Positions 8,889-19,849 of a stretch of DNA of 38,535 nt are shown piece by piece. Within the stretch, counting starts at the first letter, position 1, and every line of letters starts with the position of its first letter. The DNA comes from Phycisphaerales bacterium (GTDB lineage: Bacteria > Planctomycetota > Phycisphaerae > Phycisphaerales > UBA1924). The position numbers and the translations under genes were made by a program. A model generated the notes under the pieces. The model did no database searches. It saw only the letters and a list, made by a program, of their open reading frames with translations, and had not been told where the DNA came from. Location: contig WFPK01000075.1 in the NCBI GenBank assembly GCA_015487555.1, positions 1 to 38,535 of the forward strand, written 5' to 3'.

Positions 8889-9158
8889 GTGGATGACGAC
8901 GAGCGGAACTCAGATAGACGGGCTTCAAAGGAGGCCCGGGTGTGCTGTCAAAGGCGTGCCATCTAGGCTGGGTTCGGCAAATAGAAATTAACTGAGAAAT
9001 CTCAAAATGCGTCCGAAATGGTGCTTGTGAAACTCGTTTTCCTTTACGGGAATTTTCCTTCACGGAACGAGTGGATCAGGTTGATAGACCTTGCCGGCAG
9101 GTAAGGGAGGTCATGCGAAAGATTCGAGGTGGTTTCGATTGGCGGTATATTCCGTTGG

Positions 9159-9176
9159 TCGGCATCAGGTCGGATT

Positions 9177-9185
<9 letters not shown>
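9159..9185 (+). other. Upstream arm of the pre-23S processing stem
   Basis: Bases 9168-9185 pair with 11918-11935 over 18 positions with one mismatch, and after a 3-nt internal loop TCGGCA (9159-9164) pairs with 11939-11944. Such a stem bringing the two 23S ends together is the usual substrate of RNase III. The inner end overlaps the mature 5' end of the 23S. Confidence 0.8.
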
Positions 9186-11917
<2,732 letters not shown>

Positions 11918-11926
<9 letters not shown>

Positions 11927-11944
11927 ATTCCGACCAAGTGCCGA
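11918..11944 (+). other. Downstream arm of the pre-23S processing stem
   Basis: This is the complement of 9159-9185: 18 paired positions with one mismatch, then a 3-nt internal loop and six more pairs. It marks the 3' boundary of the 23S. Confidence 0.8.
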
Positions 11945-12196
11945 TAGATTCGTTTGAGTCTGCTGCCTTCGCAGCAGAGGAGAAACAATCCGATCGAAAA
12001 CTGGTCGAGGTGACTCGAAACCATTTCAACGCATTTTTTAGCATTTCAAGAAGTTTTCTAACCGAAGCTTTCTAACAGAAGTTTCTACAGGAAGCATTTC
12101 AAGTTCTATTTGTCGCGAAGGGAGATTCGTCTTCCTTCTCCGCTCGTCGTAATCTTGTCAGTCATGACGAATCGAGAAATCGGTTCATTCGTGATT
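11945..12196 (+). other. 23S-5S spacer
   Basis: There is no tRNA and no credible protein gene. The stretch 12035-12103 is AT-richer than its surroundings and contains loosely repeated motifs, including agcatttcaag twice (near 12041 and 12093) and several tttcta/gaag blocks. Confidence 0.5.
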
Positions 12197-12302
12197 GTTG
12201 GTGACCATAATGTCGGGGTCACACCTGTTCCCATCTCGAACACAGCAGTTAAGCCCGACATGCCGATGATACTGTTCAGCGGGAAAGTAGGTTATCGCCA
12301 AC
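12197..12302 (+). rRNA. rrf: 5S ribosomal RNA
   Basis: The core ggtcacacctgttcccatct and the segments cgaacacagcagttaagccc and gggaaagtagg are the standard 5S blocks. The ends are set by pairing of gttggtga (12197-12204) with tcgccaac (12295-12302), giving about 106 nt; a few more bases at each end are possible. It is about 270 nt downstream of the 23S in the same transcript. Confidence 0.93.
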
Positions 12303-12306
12303 TTTT

Positions 12307-12341
12307 AGACCCTTCAAGGTAATGCTTGAAGGGTCTTTTTT
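12307..12341 (+). terminator. Rho-independent terminator of the 23S-5S operon
   Basis: A perfect 12-bp stem (AGACCCTTCAAG at 12307-12318 with its complement at 12325-12336) around a 6-nt loop is followed by a T-run to 12341. It sits 4 nt after the 5S. Confidence 0.92.
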
Positions 12342-12399
12342 CGTTCGCTTTTTTCATTTTGAAATGTCAAACGATCGACATCCCCTCGTTTTCCTATGG

Positions 12400-12405
12400 T
12401 ACAAT
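12400..12405 (+). promoter_or_regulatory. Possible -10 element upstream of the 237-residue gene
   Basis: TACAAT lies 26 nt before the ATG at 12432. The only -35-like match is TCGACA at 12375-12380, with a long 19-nt spacer, so this is weak. Confidence 0.25.
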
Positions 12406-12431
12406 CGCGATGCATTCAAGAGGAGCACGCC

Positions 12432-13145
12432 ATGCCAAAGACCACCACTGTTCAAATCTACAACGATGGAGCTGACGATCTGCTCTCGGCGGAATCCTTC
12501 CCCGATCGGGTCTCGTTGCTGCCTTCCGAACACGGGGCACCCCAGTCGGGATCACGCATCCGGGTGATGTGGGGGCAGGAGCTCTTGGCCGATGTGCTCG
12601 ATGGGCGATATCGCGCGGTGATCTGTGGCGTCAATGACTCAGACAACTCCCACGGCGTCATCGCCCAGATCGTGTCGCTCTTGACCACCTCGCAATGGTC
12701 GCCTCAGGCTGTCACGAGCTATGCCAAAATGTTCCAGGAATCGGTGCAGGTGCATGCAGCCCACGATCGTGAGCCTTACATTTTGAAGTACGATCTCGAT
12801 TCAGTGCTGGTGCTGGCCCTCTTGAGGCCTCGCGGGCGGGATTACTTTACCGTTGGCGACCTTTCACGCGGGTTCAGGACCATCAACAAGATGCTCCAAG
12901 GCCGGGCCGATCGACGCCCGGTGTGCTCGGTGTCGTTTTTGGGTGCGATGTCGAACAAGCTGGTGACCGACGATCAGCATACCGAAGAGCCGAGCTTTGA
13001 GACGGTGGTGCAGACGATGCACGATGCAGGATTCCGAGGCGATGTCTACCCCTCACCCGCGATGTGGCACTATGCCCATGTCGGCGTCTTCCCGAGCTAC
13101 CCGTTCCCCAAGGGAATCGACCGAATGCGCGCGGGCAGCAGCTGA
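12432..13145 (+). CDS. Conserved-looking hypothetical protein, 237 residues
   Basis: AAGAGGAG at 12418-12425, 6 nt before the ATG at 12432, selects this start over the upstream one at 12396. No signal peptide, membrane helix or known catalytic motif is visible. It looks like a globular cytoplasmic alpha/beta protein, with a strand-rich beginning (TTTVQIYNDGADDLLSAESF), a Gly/Asp segment (YRAVICGVNDSDNSHGVIAQ) and several His and Trp residues near the end (MWHYAHVGVFPSYPF). I do not recognise the family. It stands alone after the rRNA terminator, with its own promoter likely in the 90 nt between. Confidence 0.75.
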   Translation: MPKTTTVQIYNDGADDLLSAESFPDRVSLLPSEHGAPQSGSRIRVMWGQELLADVLDGRYRAVICGVNDSDNSHGVIAQIVSLLTTSQWSPQAVTSYAKMFQESVQVHAAHDREPYILKYDLDSVLVLALLRPRGRDYFTVGDLSRGFRTINKMLQGRADRRPVCSVSFLGAMSNKLVTDDQHTEEPSFETVVQTMHDAGFRGDVYPSPAMWHYAHVGVFPSYPFPKGIDRMRAGSS

Positions 13146-13336
13146 TGTCGGGTGATGCCAGCGACAAATCAGGATTTGATCTCGATGCGTTGCACCCTCG
13201 CCAGCATCACAGTGGGCGAGTTGGAAGCGCCTCTTTGAGAGCTGGCGAAGGTTCGATGCCGAAATATGCGGGAACCTGGTAGCGCTTTGGTTCGAATGGG
13301 TCGGGTGGTGAGCACAAGACCAGAGCGGGGGCGCAG

Positions 13337-14149
13337 GTGAAGAAAAAGCAAGTTGCATTGTGGGTGTTGCTGGGTTTGGTGGGCGTTGCGATGTTCGCGG
13401 GTGTGATCTCGATGCTGGTGCCGACCCGCTTTGTTGATTATCGCGTCATGTCAACGGTCACCACCCTTGGCGCGTATGCGCTGGGGGGATTGATTGTTGT
13501 AGGGATTTCGGGCAAGATGCGTGTGACCTTTCGGCTCTGCGCGGGCGCACTCTTGATCTCGATGTTCATCTTCGTCGGGATGATCTGGCTTGAGGGTCTC
13601 TTTGATTGGCAATGGCGAGATCGGATCCTGAAGATGGCAGCGGTGAGTCTATTTGTCGGGATTACCCTCGCTCATCGCTTGTTGGTGTGCCCGCTCTCGG
13701 CTCCGGTTTTCATCGCCAAGGTGGCCAAAAGATCGGCGCTGATCGCAGCAATGTTGCTCTGTGCTATCGGTAGCTTTGGACTGCTCAATGAGGGATTTGG
13801 CAAGTGGGATGATCTTGTTGAGCGATTGGCCGTGATCTTCGCGATCGTGGCGGCGGGATCAACATTTGCAGCCGCGGCCCTTGCGCTCTTTGGTCCAAAG
13901 CCCGGCGACGACGAACCCGGACTCCTTGCATCGTCGATACCCGTGTCGATGACCTGCCCGCGATGTCAAGCAGCGGTTCAGGCGCAATCGAACCGTGAAT
14001 CACGGTGCAGCTCGTGTCGGCTCAAGATCCGGATCGAGGTCGAGGAGCCTCGGTGCGGGTGTGGGTATTTGTTGTACGAGTTGGAGTCGGATGTGTGTCC
14101 AGAGTGCGGCAAGGGGATCGCGGCTGAGGATCGTTGGCGGGGGGCGTGA
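13337..14149 (+). CDS. Membrane protein with C-terminal zinc ribbons
   Basis: The predicted GTG start gives 270 residues; the first helix (ALWVLLGLVGVAMFAGVISML) begins directly after a basic MKKKQ, which supports this start although the Shine-Dalgarno is poor. Five or six hydrophobic segments fill residues 6-190. The tail carries two or more zinc-ribbon-like Cys clusters: MTCPRCQ with CSSC, then CGCGY with CPECGKG. The CGYLLYE...CPECG pattern is the kind seen repeatedly in planctomycete membrane proteins, as in the gene at 31917. Function is unknown; the ribbons probably face the cytoplasm and may bind a partner. Confidence 0.7.
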   Translation: MKKKQVALWVLLGLVGVAMFAGVISMLVPTRFVDYRVMSTVTTLGAYALGGLIVVGISGKMRVTFRLCAGALLISMFIFVGMIWLEGLFDWQWRDRILKMAAVSLFVGITLAHRLLVCPLSAPVFIAKVAKRSALIAAMLLCAIGSFGLLNEGFGKWDDLVERLAVIFAIVAAGSTFAAAALALFGPKPGDDEPGLLASSIPVSMTCPRCQAAVQAQSNRESRCSSCRLKIRIEVEEPRCGCGYLLYELESDVCPECGKGIAAEDRWRGA

Positions 14150-14155
14150 TCAAAG

Positions 14156-14197
14156 ATTGACCTGTCAGCATTGACCTACCAATATTGACCTATCAAC
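14156..14197. repeat. Three tandem copies of a 14-nt unit
   Basis: attgacctgtcagc, attgacctaccaat and attgacctatcaac follow each other directly after the stop codon of the membrane protein gene. The copies share the first eight bases exactly. Confidence 0.75.
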
Positions 14198-14275
14198 GAG
14201 CCGCGACCGTAAGGGAGCGGTCTTCTCTTTGACCATCCTGATTCAAAGACCGCTCCCTTACAGTCGCGGCTCGTT
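14195..14275. repeat. Long inverted repeat of the AACGAGCCGCGAC family
   Basis: The left arm (14195-14232) and right arm (14243-14275) are near-perfect complements, each about 33 nt with the core CGAGCCGCGAC-GTAAGGGAGCGG and differing by one base and a CTCT insertion. It lies between two converging genes and could also end transcription from both sides, though T-tracts are lacking. The form is that of a REP/BIME-like dispersed palindrome; only one copy is in the window. Confidence 0.75.
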
Positions 14276-14283
14276 CGGACGAT

Positions 14284-15975
14284 TCAGCGCGTCCATCGGT
14301 GGGCGATAGGCATGCGCCGCCCGGGCCCGAAGGCTTTGGTGGTCACTTTCAATCCCACCGCCATCTGCTGACGCTTGTATTCGTTGCGATCAATCAGCGT
14401 ACAAATTCGGTTGACAACCTCCTCGTCGAATCCGGTTTCCTCGATAATCCGCGATGCGTTCTGGTGCCCTTCGATATGCCGATGCACGATCTCGTCGAGC
14501 AGCTCGTAGGCTGGCAATGAATCCGAATCGAGCTGGTCAGGCGCCAGCTCGGCGCTGGGTGGTTTTTCGATGGTGTTGATCGGGATCGGGGGCGATTCAT
14601 ACCCGAGCGATTGGAAGTGTTCGTTCATGTATCGGCAGACTCTGAAAACCATGGTCTTTGGGATATCGGCGATGACGGCCAGTCCGCCGTTCATGTCGCC
14701 ATAGAGTGTGCAATAGCCTACAGCAATCTCGGACTTGTTTCCCGTGGTGAGCACCAATGCCCCGGTGCGATTCGACAGGGCCATCATCATCGTGCCTCGG
14801 ATGCGCGATTGGAGATTTTCTTGTGTGAGATCGGGCAGGGTTTCGCCCAATGCTGGCTCGTCGATGGCGAGGAAGGCGGGGTTGAGTGACTCGCAAACCC
14901 CTTGAAAACCAGTCTCGATCGGCATCGTGATGCAGTTGATGCCCAGGTTGTCAGCCAGGTCGTAGGCGTCGGTCTTTGAACCTTCGCTTGAGAATCGCCC
15001 GGGCATCGAAGCACCAAGGACATGCTCTTTACCCAAAGCACGCACCGCGATGGCTGCCACAATCGCCGAGTCGATCCCGCCCGAGAGCCCGATGCAGACC
15101 TTCCCGAATCCGCACTTGGTGACATAATCATGCACGCCGACGGTGAGCGCTTCGATGATGATCTGTTCATCGGGCAATGCCTGATGAGCGATGGGCTGGA
15201 GCTCGTCGGTGTCCACCACGATCAGGTCTTCGTTGAATCGCTGGCACTGGGCGCACACCTGTCCTTGCTGATCGACCGCAACGGATTGCCCAGCAAAGAT
15301 CAGATCATCATTGGCACCAATCTGATTCACCGAAATCACCGGCACCGCGTGTTTGCGGGCATGGGCAGCGAGGATGCTGATGTGCTTGTGTTCTTTGCCG
15401 AGCACAAACGGCGAAGCAGAGGGCACGATAATGATGTCGGCATTGGCTTTGATGAGCTCATCAACCGGATCAGGATCGGCATGATATCGCGAAGAAAACC
15501 CCGCATCGGCACCCTTCCAGAGATCTTCGCAGATGGCCAGCCCGATCCGGGTGCTGTTGATCTCGATGATCCGGCGTTCATCGCCGGGCGTGAAGTACCG
15601 ATCCTCGTCGAACACATCGTAAGTGGGGAGCAATCGCTTGTCATAATACCCGAGGTATTCGTTGTTGCTGTAGACAACGAGTGAGTTGGCGATGCCGATC
15701 CCGCAGGTCGCTGCAACGGGCAAAGGCGTGCCCAAGATGATCGTGATGTCTTTGGTGTGCTCTTCGCCGATGAACTTGGTCATCGCGGCGCACTGCTCGA
15801 CAAACCCTTCGACTTGCAAGAGGTCTCTTGGCGGATACCCACAAATCACCAGCTCCGAGAACACCACCAGCTCGGCGCCTTGCTCGCGGGCTTTGGCGAT
15901 GGCCTCGATGATCTTTCGGCTGTTGCCTGCGATGTCGCCGACGGTCGGGTTGAGCTGTGCGAGTGCAATTTTCAT
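14284..15975 (-). CDS. nadE: Glutamine-dependent NAD+ synthase
   Basis: The 563-residue enzyme makes NAD+ from nicotinic acid adenine dinucleotide, ATP and ammonia released from glutamine. The N-terminal nitrilase-type amidase domain carries the triad Glu41 (FSELVICGYPPRDLL), Lys113 (YDKRLLP) and Cys149 (GLAICEDLW). The C-terminal synthetase domain has the ATP-pyrophosphatase loop LSGGIDSA near residue 297 and later the TTGNKSEIAVGYCTLYGDM block. Both domains are complete and the length is normal for the two-domain form. The ATG at 15975 begins directly at the conserved MKIALAQLNP. No Shine-Dalgarno is apparent. The gene ends next to the palindrome at 14195-14275. Confidence 0.97.
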   Translation of the reverse strand: MKIALAQLNPTVGDIAGNSRKIIEAIAKAREQGAELVVFSELVICGYPPRDLLQVEGFVEQCAAMTKFIGEEHTKDITIILGTPLPVAATCGIGIANSLVVYSNNEYLGYYDKRLLPTYDVFDEDRYFTPGDERRIIEINSTRIGLAICEDLWKGADAGFSSRYHADPDPVDELIKANADIIIVPSASPFVLGKEHKHISILAAHARKHAVPVISVNQIGANDDLIFAGQSVAVDQQGQVCAQCQRFNEDLIVVDTDELQPIAHQALPDEQIIIEALTVGVHDYVTKCGFGKVCIGLSGGIDSAIVAAIAVRALGKEHVLGASMPGRFSSEGSKTDAYDLADNLGINCITMPIETGFQGVCESLNPAFLAIDEPALGETLPDLTQENLQSRIRGTMMMALSNRTGALVLTTGNKSEIAVGYCTLYGDMNGGLAVIADIPKTMVFRVCRYMNEHFQSLGYESPPIPINTIEKPPSAELAPDQLDSDSLPAYELLDEIVHRHIEGHQNASRIIEETGFDEEVVNRICTLIDRNEYKRQQMAVGLKVTTKAFGPGRRMPIAHRWTR

Positions 15976-16000
15976 TGCGGTATCGTACGCACACGATGGC

Positions 16001-17056
16001 TTATGGATCAGATTCGTCGGGGGGATCGTGGGGGTTTCCGTTTAGCCCCGGGCGGGCCTTGAGCCAGGCGAGCCCGAAGGCGGCGCAGGCAAGGTTGACG
16101 ACGGATTCGATCGCCGTGACAAAGAGCACCGCGATGATGATCGGCGTTTGCCCCGTCGCGTCCTCGGCGATGGCAGCCGACGAAATACCAACCATCGACG
16201 CGATGGCGATCGTCCCCGCTTCGCGGGTGCCGAGCATTCCCACGGGCGAAGCCATGCCGATGAGGAAGTAGGTCGCGCCCAGCAGCAGCGAGTCCGAACC
16301 CGAGATCGGCAGATCGAGCACACGGGCTGCGACATAGAACCGCAGCGCAAAGGTTAGGATATCGAGGACGCGGAAGAGGTTTCCTGCGAGGGCTGCTCTG
16401 GTATTGGCGAGCATCTCGAATCCGACATGGACCTTGGCGTAGTGTTCGGTCGAGGTGATCTTTTCGCCCAGAAGTCTGGCAACGCGTCGCGTGCCGATCT
16501 CGCCTTCGAGTTGGCGAGCGATGAGCGAGCCCACGAGTGTTGAGCCCAGAATCCCGATCCCCGAGACGATCCACCAGATCGCGTTGATTTCCCGCTGCCA
16601 GAGGCTCGCGATGGTGATGGGCCCAAATACCGCAAGCATCAGGAAAGTCACCGCGACAATCCACGCGCCGATGCTCAAGATCGGAATCTTGTCGCGCCGG
16701 TTGTGGATGACAAAGCGCGAAACGATCGAGAGCTTGAACGGCAGATACGCCAGAAGTGTCGAGATCGCGTTGACCGCGATCACATCCGTCGGGCGGAGCT
16801 TGTGGACGGGGTTCATCACCACCCAGAAGAGGAGGCCGTTGAACGCGACAGAAATCGAAGCGAGCGACATGAGCATCATCAACTCGCCCGGCGTCGCCTG
16901 CGAGAGCTTGGCGAGTTGTTCGCGGTTTTCATCTTGCAATGCCACGCTCACCGCCCACCCGAGCACAGCGATTGACCCCGCGAACCCAACGACCTGAATC
17001 ATCAGCATCGGGATGCTGCGCCTGGTCTTCGGGATGGACTCGGTCGGGTTGCTCAT
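16001..17056 (-). CDS. Polytopic membrane protein of the LPG-synthase TM / flippase-like type
   Basis: The frame opens at 17143, but the ATG at 17056 overlaps the stop of the upstream gene by ATGA (17053-17056), so translation is probably coupled; the product is 351 residues. About seven or eight hydrophobic segments are visible, with charged loops such as RFVIHNRRDK and a late GMASPVGMLGTREAGTIA motif. The overall look and the glycosyltransferase partner fit the UPF0104 / lysylphosphatidylglycerol synthase transmembrane family, whose members often act beside envelope glycan genes. The exact substrate cannot be told. Assignment to the family is moderate; membrane location is firm. Confidence 0.65.
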   Translation of the reverse strand: MSNPTESIPKTRRSIPMLMIQVVGFAGSIAVLGWAVSVALQDENREQLAKLSQATPGELMMLMSLASISVAFNGLLFWVVMNPVHKLRPTDVIAVNAISTLLAYLPFKLSIVSRFVIHNRRDKIPILSIGAWIVAVTFLMLAVFGPITIASLWQREINAIWWIVSGIGILGSTLVGSLIARQLEGEIGTRRVARLLGEKITSTEHYAKVHVGFEMLANTRAALAGNLFRVLDILTFALRFYVAARVLDLPISGSDSLLLGATYFLIGMASPVGMLGTREAGTIAIASMVGISSAAIAEDATGQTPIIIAVLFVTAIESVVNLACAAFGLAWLKARPGLNGNPHDPPDESDP

Positions 17057-19182
17057 TTGGAAATGCGGAATGCTGCCCGGATCGGCTCGGGGGTGTTGGG
17101 GAATGTCCAGACATATATCGGCTCGCCGAGCGTTTTGATCCACTCATTGAGCATCGCAGGCTCGATCGACCCGGGCAACCAACCTGAGTTTGCGAATCGC
17201 CCCAGCTCGGAAAAACTAACGACAACGAGATCAATCCCCTGCTCGCGCAGCGTCTGGGTCCACAACGAAGGATCATTCGGATGCGCTTCGATCGCCTCTT
17301 CGATGATCCACCGATCGTACACGGTGTTGTAGAGCACAGGCGAGCGGACATAGATCGGCGTTGCGTCGCCGAGGAGATAAATCGTCTCGCCTGGCTCGGC
17401 GATGGTGTCGAGCGTCGCAGTCCAAGGCGCGTCGCCAACCTCAACCTCGCCCGTAAACACACCCGCCCCCAGATCAACAAGCATAAACGGGTTGCCCGAT
17501 GATTGACTCGTTGCGATGAGGATCGTCCATCCGATACTGACCATCGAGATCGCGCCGATCAGTCCTCGCTCAAGTGTTGCACTCGGCAGGCTGGCGAGCC
17601 CAAGGACCCCCGCCCCGATCAATATCGGCGTCATCGGCACCAAGAATCTTGATTGCAGGTGCGTGAGCATCATCCAACTCAAGATCGGCAGCGCGATCGC
17701 CCCGGCGAGCACCAGCCCGAGCCTGCGGGTTCGCTGCTGGGCCAGAAGCACCACGCACCCGAGCAGCCCAATCCAAGGCGTCAGCCCCCACTGAAGATTC
17801 GTCAACCCACGATACCGCGAAACATGCACCGTCCCATCAGGATCGGGCACGAAGAGCATCATCAACCGATCCGTGATCGAGCCATCAAACCGATGGGCGC
17901 CTGCATAGATCGCATGTTGGGCATCGCTCCAGTGCCCATCGCCAAAGACCGACGCGAGCTGAGGAAACACTGGGTTCCCCGTTGCCATCTCATTGCGCAC
18001 AAGCCAGGGCAACAGCGTCAAGAATCCGACAAGCATCCCCAACGCGATCACCTTGCCCCATCGCCGAATCGGGATCGTCGAAAGCAGCACCACACCAACC
18101 CAAGGCCCGAGCAGGAACAACGCCGTGGGTTTGACGCTGCACGCACCCCCAACAAGCAACGCTGCGCCGATCGCACGCACCGAACCCGACACATCGCGAT
18201 CCATCGCAACTGCCAACGCGCCAATCCCCAGCAACACCACACCCATCTCGTTATACGCCAACGACCCCACAACCACAATCCAAGGCGTGCCCACCATCAA
18301 CACCCGTGCGCACAAACCGGGATACCGATCCTCAAGATCCGCATCGGGCAGGTAGAGTTCAATCGCCCGCCGAGCCACCGACCGGGCTGCACAAGCACTC
18401 ACAATCACCAATAGCGCCGAGAACAACTGCGTGCTCATCAGCACCCGGGCATCATTGACAAGGAAACCCGACAACCCATCAGCAGCCGTCTTGGGCGCAC
18501 CGGCAAGGTACCCAAAGTGCAGATACGCACCCTCAAAATAACCCGGCAAGAACGAATACACATTGTGCTCGCTGGGCCAGATTCGACCCATCTCAAACCA
18601 CTCGCGCGGGAGTTGGAGGTGATAACTCATCGCATCGTACCCGCCGAACTCCGAATCCCAAAGCACCCCCGGCGGGTTGAGGCTCATCGCCACCACCAAC
18701 ACACTCCCAATCACAAACCCAATCCCAGCGATCGAAATCGTGACGCGCCCGATTGAAGCGTTGAGCTGGGATGTATGGGCACGAAGATCGAACCCGACGA
18801 ATAGGCACCCAATCCCGGTGATGATCCAGGCACTGATCGGATTGAGCACCCCCAAGACCCCAAGCCCATGCGTGAGCGAAAGGGTGATCGTCAGCCCGAT
18901 CCCGAGTTCAATCACCCAACGCGTCGAGCGCGCACCAGCCCACCGCCGAGCGATGCGTCCGATCCCCAGCGACCCGATCAGATAGATCGCAGGCAGCCAG
19001 AAACTATTGAGCATCGTGAAGACCGCCCCGATGATCCGATCACCGATCGACCCGCCCATGCCCATCGAAAGCAGGATCAGGGCGAAAACCGTGCCGATCA
19101 AGCTGTAGACAAGCACCGCTCGCGTGCCGACGAGTCCGGGGAGCTGTGTTGGATTGGTTTTTCCGGGTTCCGATTTGCTCAT
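17053..19182 (-). CDS. GT-C type membrane glycosyltransferase-like protein
   Basis: The 709-residue protein has a dozen or so membrane helices through the first 570 residues and a soluble C-terminal part of about 130 residues. Between early helices sits LWDSEFGGYDAMSYHLQLPR, an extracytoplasmic loop with acidic residues of the sort found in GT-C enzymes (ArnT, PMT, family 39), which use polyprenyl-phosphate sugars. This fits transfer of a sugar to an envelope lipid or protein, but the substrate is unknown. The gene is divergent from the Fur-type regulator, with only 38 nt between starts, and is coupled by ATGA to the membrane protein downstream. Confidence 0.7.
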   Translation of the reverse strand: MSKSEPGKTNPTQLPGLVGTRAVLVYSLIGTVFALILLSMGMGGSIGDRIIGAVFTMLNSFWLPAIYLIGSLGIGRIARRWAGARSTRWVIELGIGLTITLSLTHGLGVLGVLNPISAWIITGIGCLFVGFDLRAHTSQLNASIGRVTISIAGIGFVIGSVLVVAMSLNPPGVLWDSEFGGYDAMSYHLQLPREWFEMGRIWPSEHNVYSFLPGYFEGAYLHFGYLAGAPKTAADGLSGFLVNDARVLMSTQLFSALLVIVSACAARSVARRAIELYLPDADLEDRYPGLCARVLMVGTPWIVVVGSLAYNEMGVVLLGIGALAVAMDRDVSGSVRAIGAALLVGGACSVKPTALFLLGPWVGVVLLSTIPIRRWGKVIALGMLVGFLTLLPWLVRNEMATGNPVFPQLASVFGDGHWSDAQHAIYAGAHRFDGSITDRLMMLFVPDPDGTVHVSRYRGLTNLQWGLTPWIGLLGCVVLLAQQRTRRLGLVLAGAIALPILSWMMLTHLQSRFLVPMTPILIGAGVLGLASLPSATLERGLIGAISMVSIGWTILIATSQSSGNPFMLVDLGAGVFTGEVEVGDAPWTATLDTIAEPGETIYLLGDATPIYVRSPVLYNTVYDRWIIEEAIEAHPNDPSLWTQTLREQGIDLVVVSFSELGRFANSGWLPGSIEPAMLNEWIKTLGEPIYVWTFPNTPEPIRAAFRISK

Positions 19183-19220
19183 GCACTCGGATTGTACACG
19201 CTCGGCTCCTAGAATCGGGC

Positions 19221-19694
19221 ATGCCCCTCGAACCGATCAAACCCGCCTCTTCCGAGCAGACCGAACCTATGGACATCATCGAGCCTCTATGCGCGGTTTT
19301 TCGACGGGCGCTCAAAGCTGAGGGGCTCAAATACACCCCCGAACGGGCCCGCATTCTCGACACCATCATCGAGTTCGACGGACTCTTTGAAGCAGAGCAG
19401 CTCCTCGAATCGCTCAAAGAAAAAGGGCACCAGGTCTCCAAAGCCACCGTCTACCGCACGCTCAAACTTCTCGAATCCTGCTCGATCATTCAGCATGTGC
19501 TTTTCGATCGCGAGCAATCGCACTACCAGCTCGCCTTCGGCAAGCAGGACAACACACTCTTGATCCATGTCGAGACCGGCGAGGTTCAAACCCTCGAACT
19601 CCCCGAACTCATCGCCCTGCGCGACCAAATCTGCAAAGCCCGAGGCCTCAAAGCCCAAGGCCACAAACTCCAAATCTTCGTCACCGACGCCTAG
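19221..19694 (+). CDS. Fur-family transcriptional regulator with degenerate metal sites
   Basis: The frame is open from 19146; I chose the ATG at 19221 (157 residues), although the ATG at 19269 is possible and neither has a good Shine-Dalgarno. The N-terminal winged helix is typical: LKYTPERARILDTIIEF, then the recognition helix VSKATVYRTLKLL at about 72-84. In the dimerisation domain the usual His-rich HHxH stretch is replaced by KQDN (108-111) and the CxxC after it by HVETG (116-120). The late His (AQGHKLQIF) remains. It may therefore sense something other than iron or zinc, or act without metal. It starts 38 nt from the divergent membrane glycosyltransferase gene, a natural candidate target. 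Confidence 0.85.
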   Translation: MPLEPIKPASSEQTEPMDIIEPLCAVFRRALKAEGLKYTPERARILDTIIEFDGLFEAEQLLESLKEKGHQVSKATVYRTLKLLESCSIIQHVLFDREQSHYQLAFGKQDNTLLIHVETGEVQTLELPELIALRDQICKARGLKAQGHKLQIFVTDA

Positions 19695-19729
19695 ACCGTT
19701 TCTGACGGCTGGTTTACCAATCCAAATCT

Positions 19730-19763
19730 GGGTGCCACGACTCGCCCGAAGGGCGCAGTCGTG
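19730..19763. repeat. REP-like palindrome, GTGCCAC family
   Basis: A single hairpin unit: CACGACTCGCCC, then gaa, then GGGCGCAGTCGTG, preceded by GGGTGC. It matches the arms of the elements at 21454 and 36223 apart from central bases. It lies between the converging fur-type and exbD genes and could also act as a terminator. Confidence 0.7.
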
Positions 19764-19789
19764 CTCTTTATCTTCCCTCTGCCTTCTCC

Positions 19790-19816
19790 CTCTGTGTGCT
19801 CTGCGTGCTCTGTGGT
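19790..19816. repeat. CTCTGTG-type dispersed repeat
   Basis: The 27-nt run begins CTCTGTGTGCTCTGCGTGCT and ends CTGTGGT; a second copy differing at two positions is at 36361. Similar CTCTGTG/TCTGTGGT sequences are known as scattered repeats in many bacterial genomes, and produce TTE-type spurious peptides when read on the other strand. Confidence 0.7.
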
Positions 19817-19849
19817 CAAATCTTCTCCCTCAAACTTCCCTTCAAAAAC

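Larger units (their letters stand above)
8678..9158 (+). other. rRNA leader region, no protein gene
   Basis: There is no credible protein gene, no 16S rRNA and no tRNA here. It carries the presumed rRNA promoter (8791-8818), a boxA-like element (8875-8888) and a stretch near 9031-9072 in which ACTCGTT and AACGAGT can pair around two similar TTCC(T)TT(A/C)ACGG repeats. It is read as the promoter and transcribed leader of the 23S-5S operon. Confidence 0.6.

Noticed and set aside
8882-8916. A second rRNA promoter with TTGACA at 8882 and CAGATA at 8911
   Set aside because: The spacer is 23 nt, too long for a sigma-70 promoter, and the TTGACA is better explained as part of the boxA-like element.
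14195-14275. Reading this inverted repeat as a plain terminator
   Set aside because: The arms are too long and too perfect and have no T-tract; the layout matches the other paired palindromes in the window. A secondary terminator role is still possible.
17653-18414. A 253-residue plus-strand frame opposite the membrane glycosyltransferase
   Set aside because: It is Arg/His/Pro-rich with no domain, as expected from the antisense of a GC-rich membrane protein gene.
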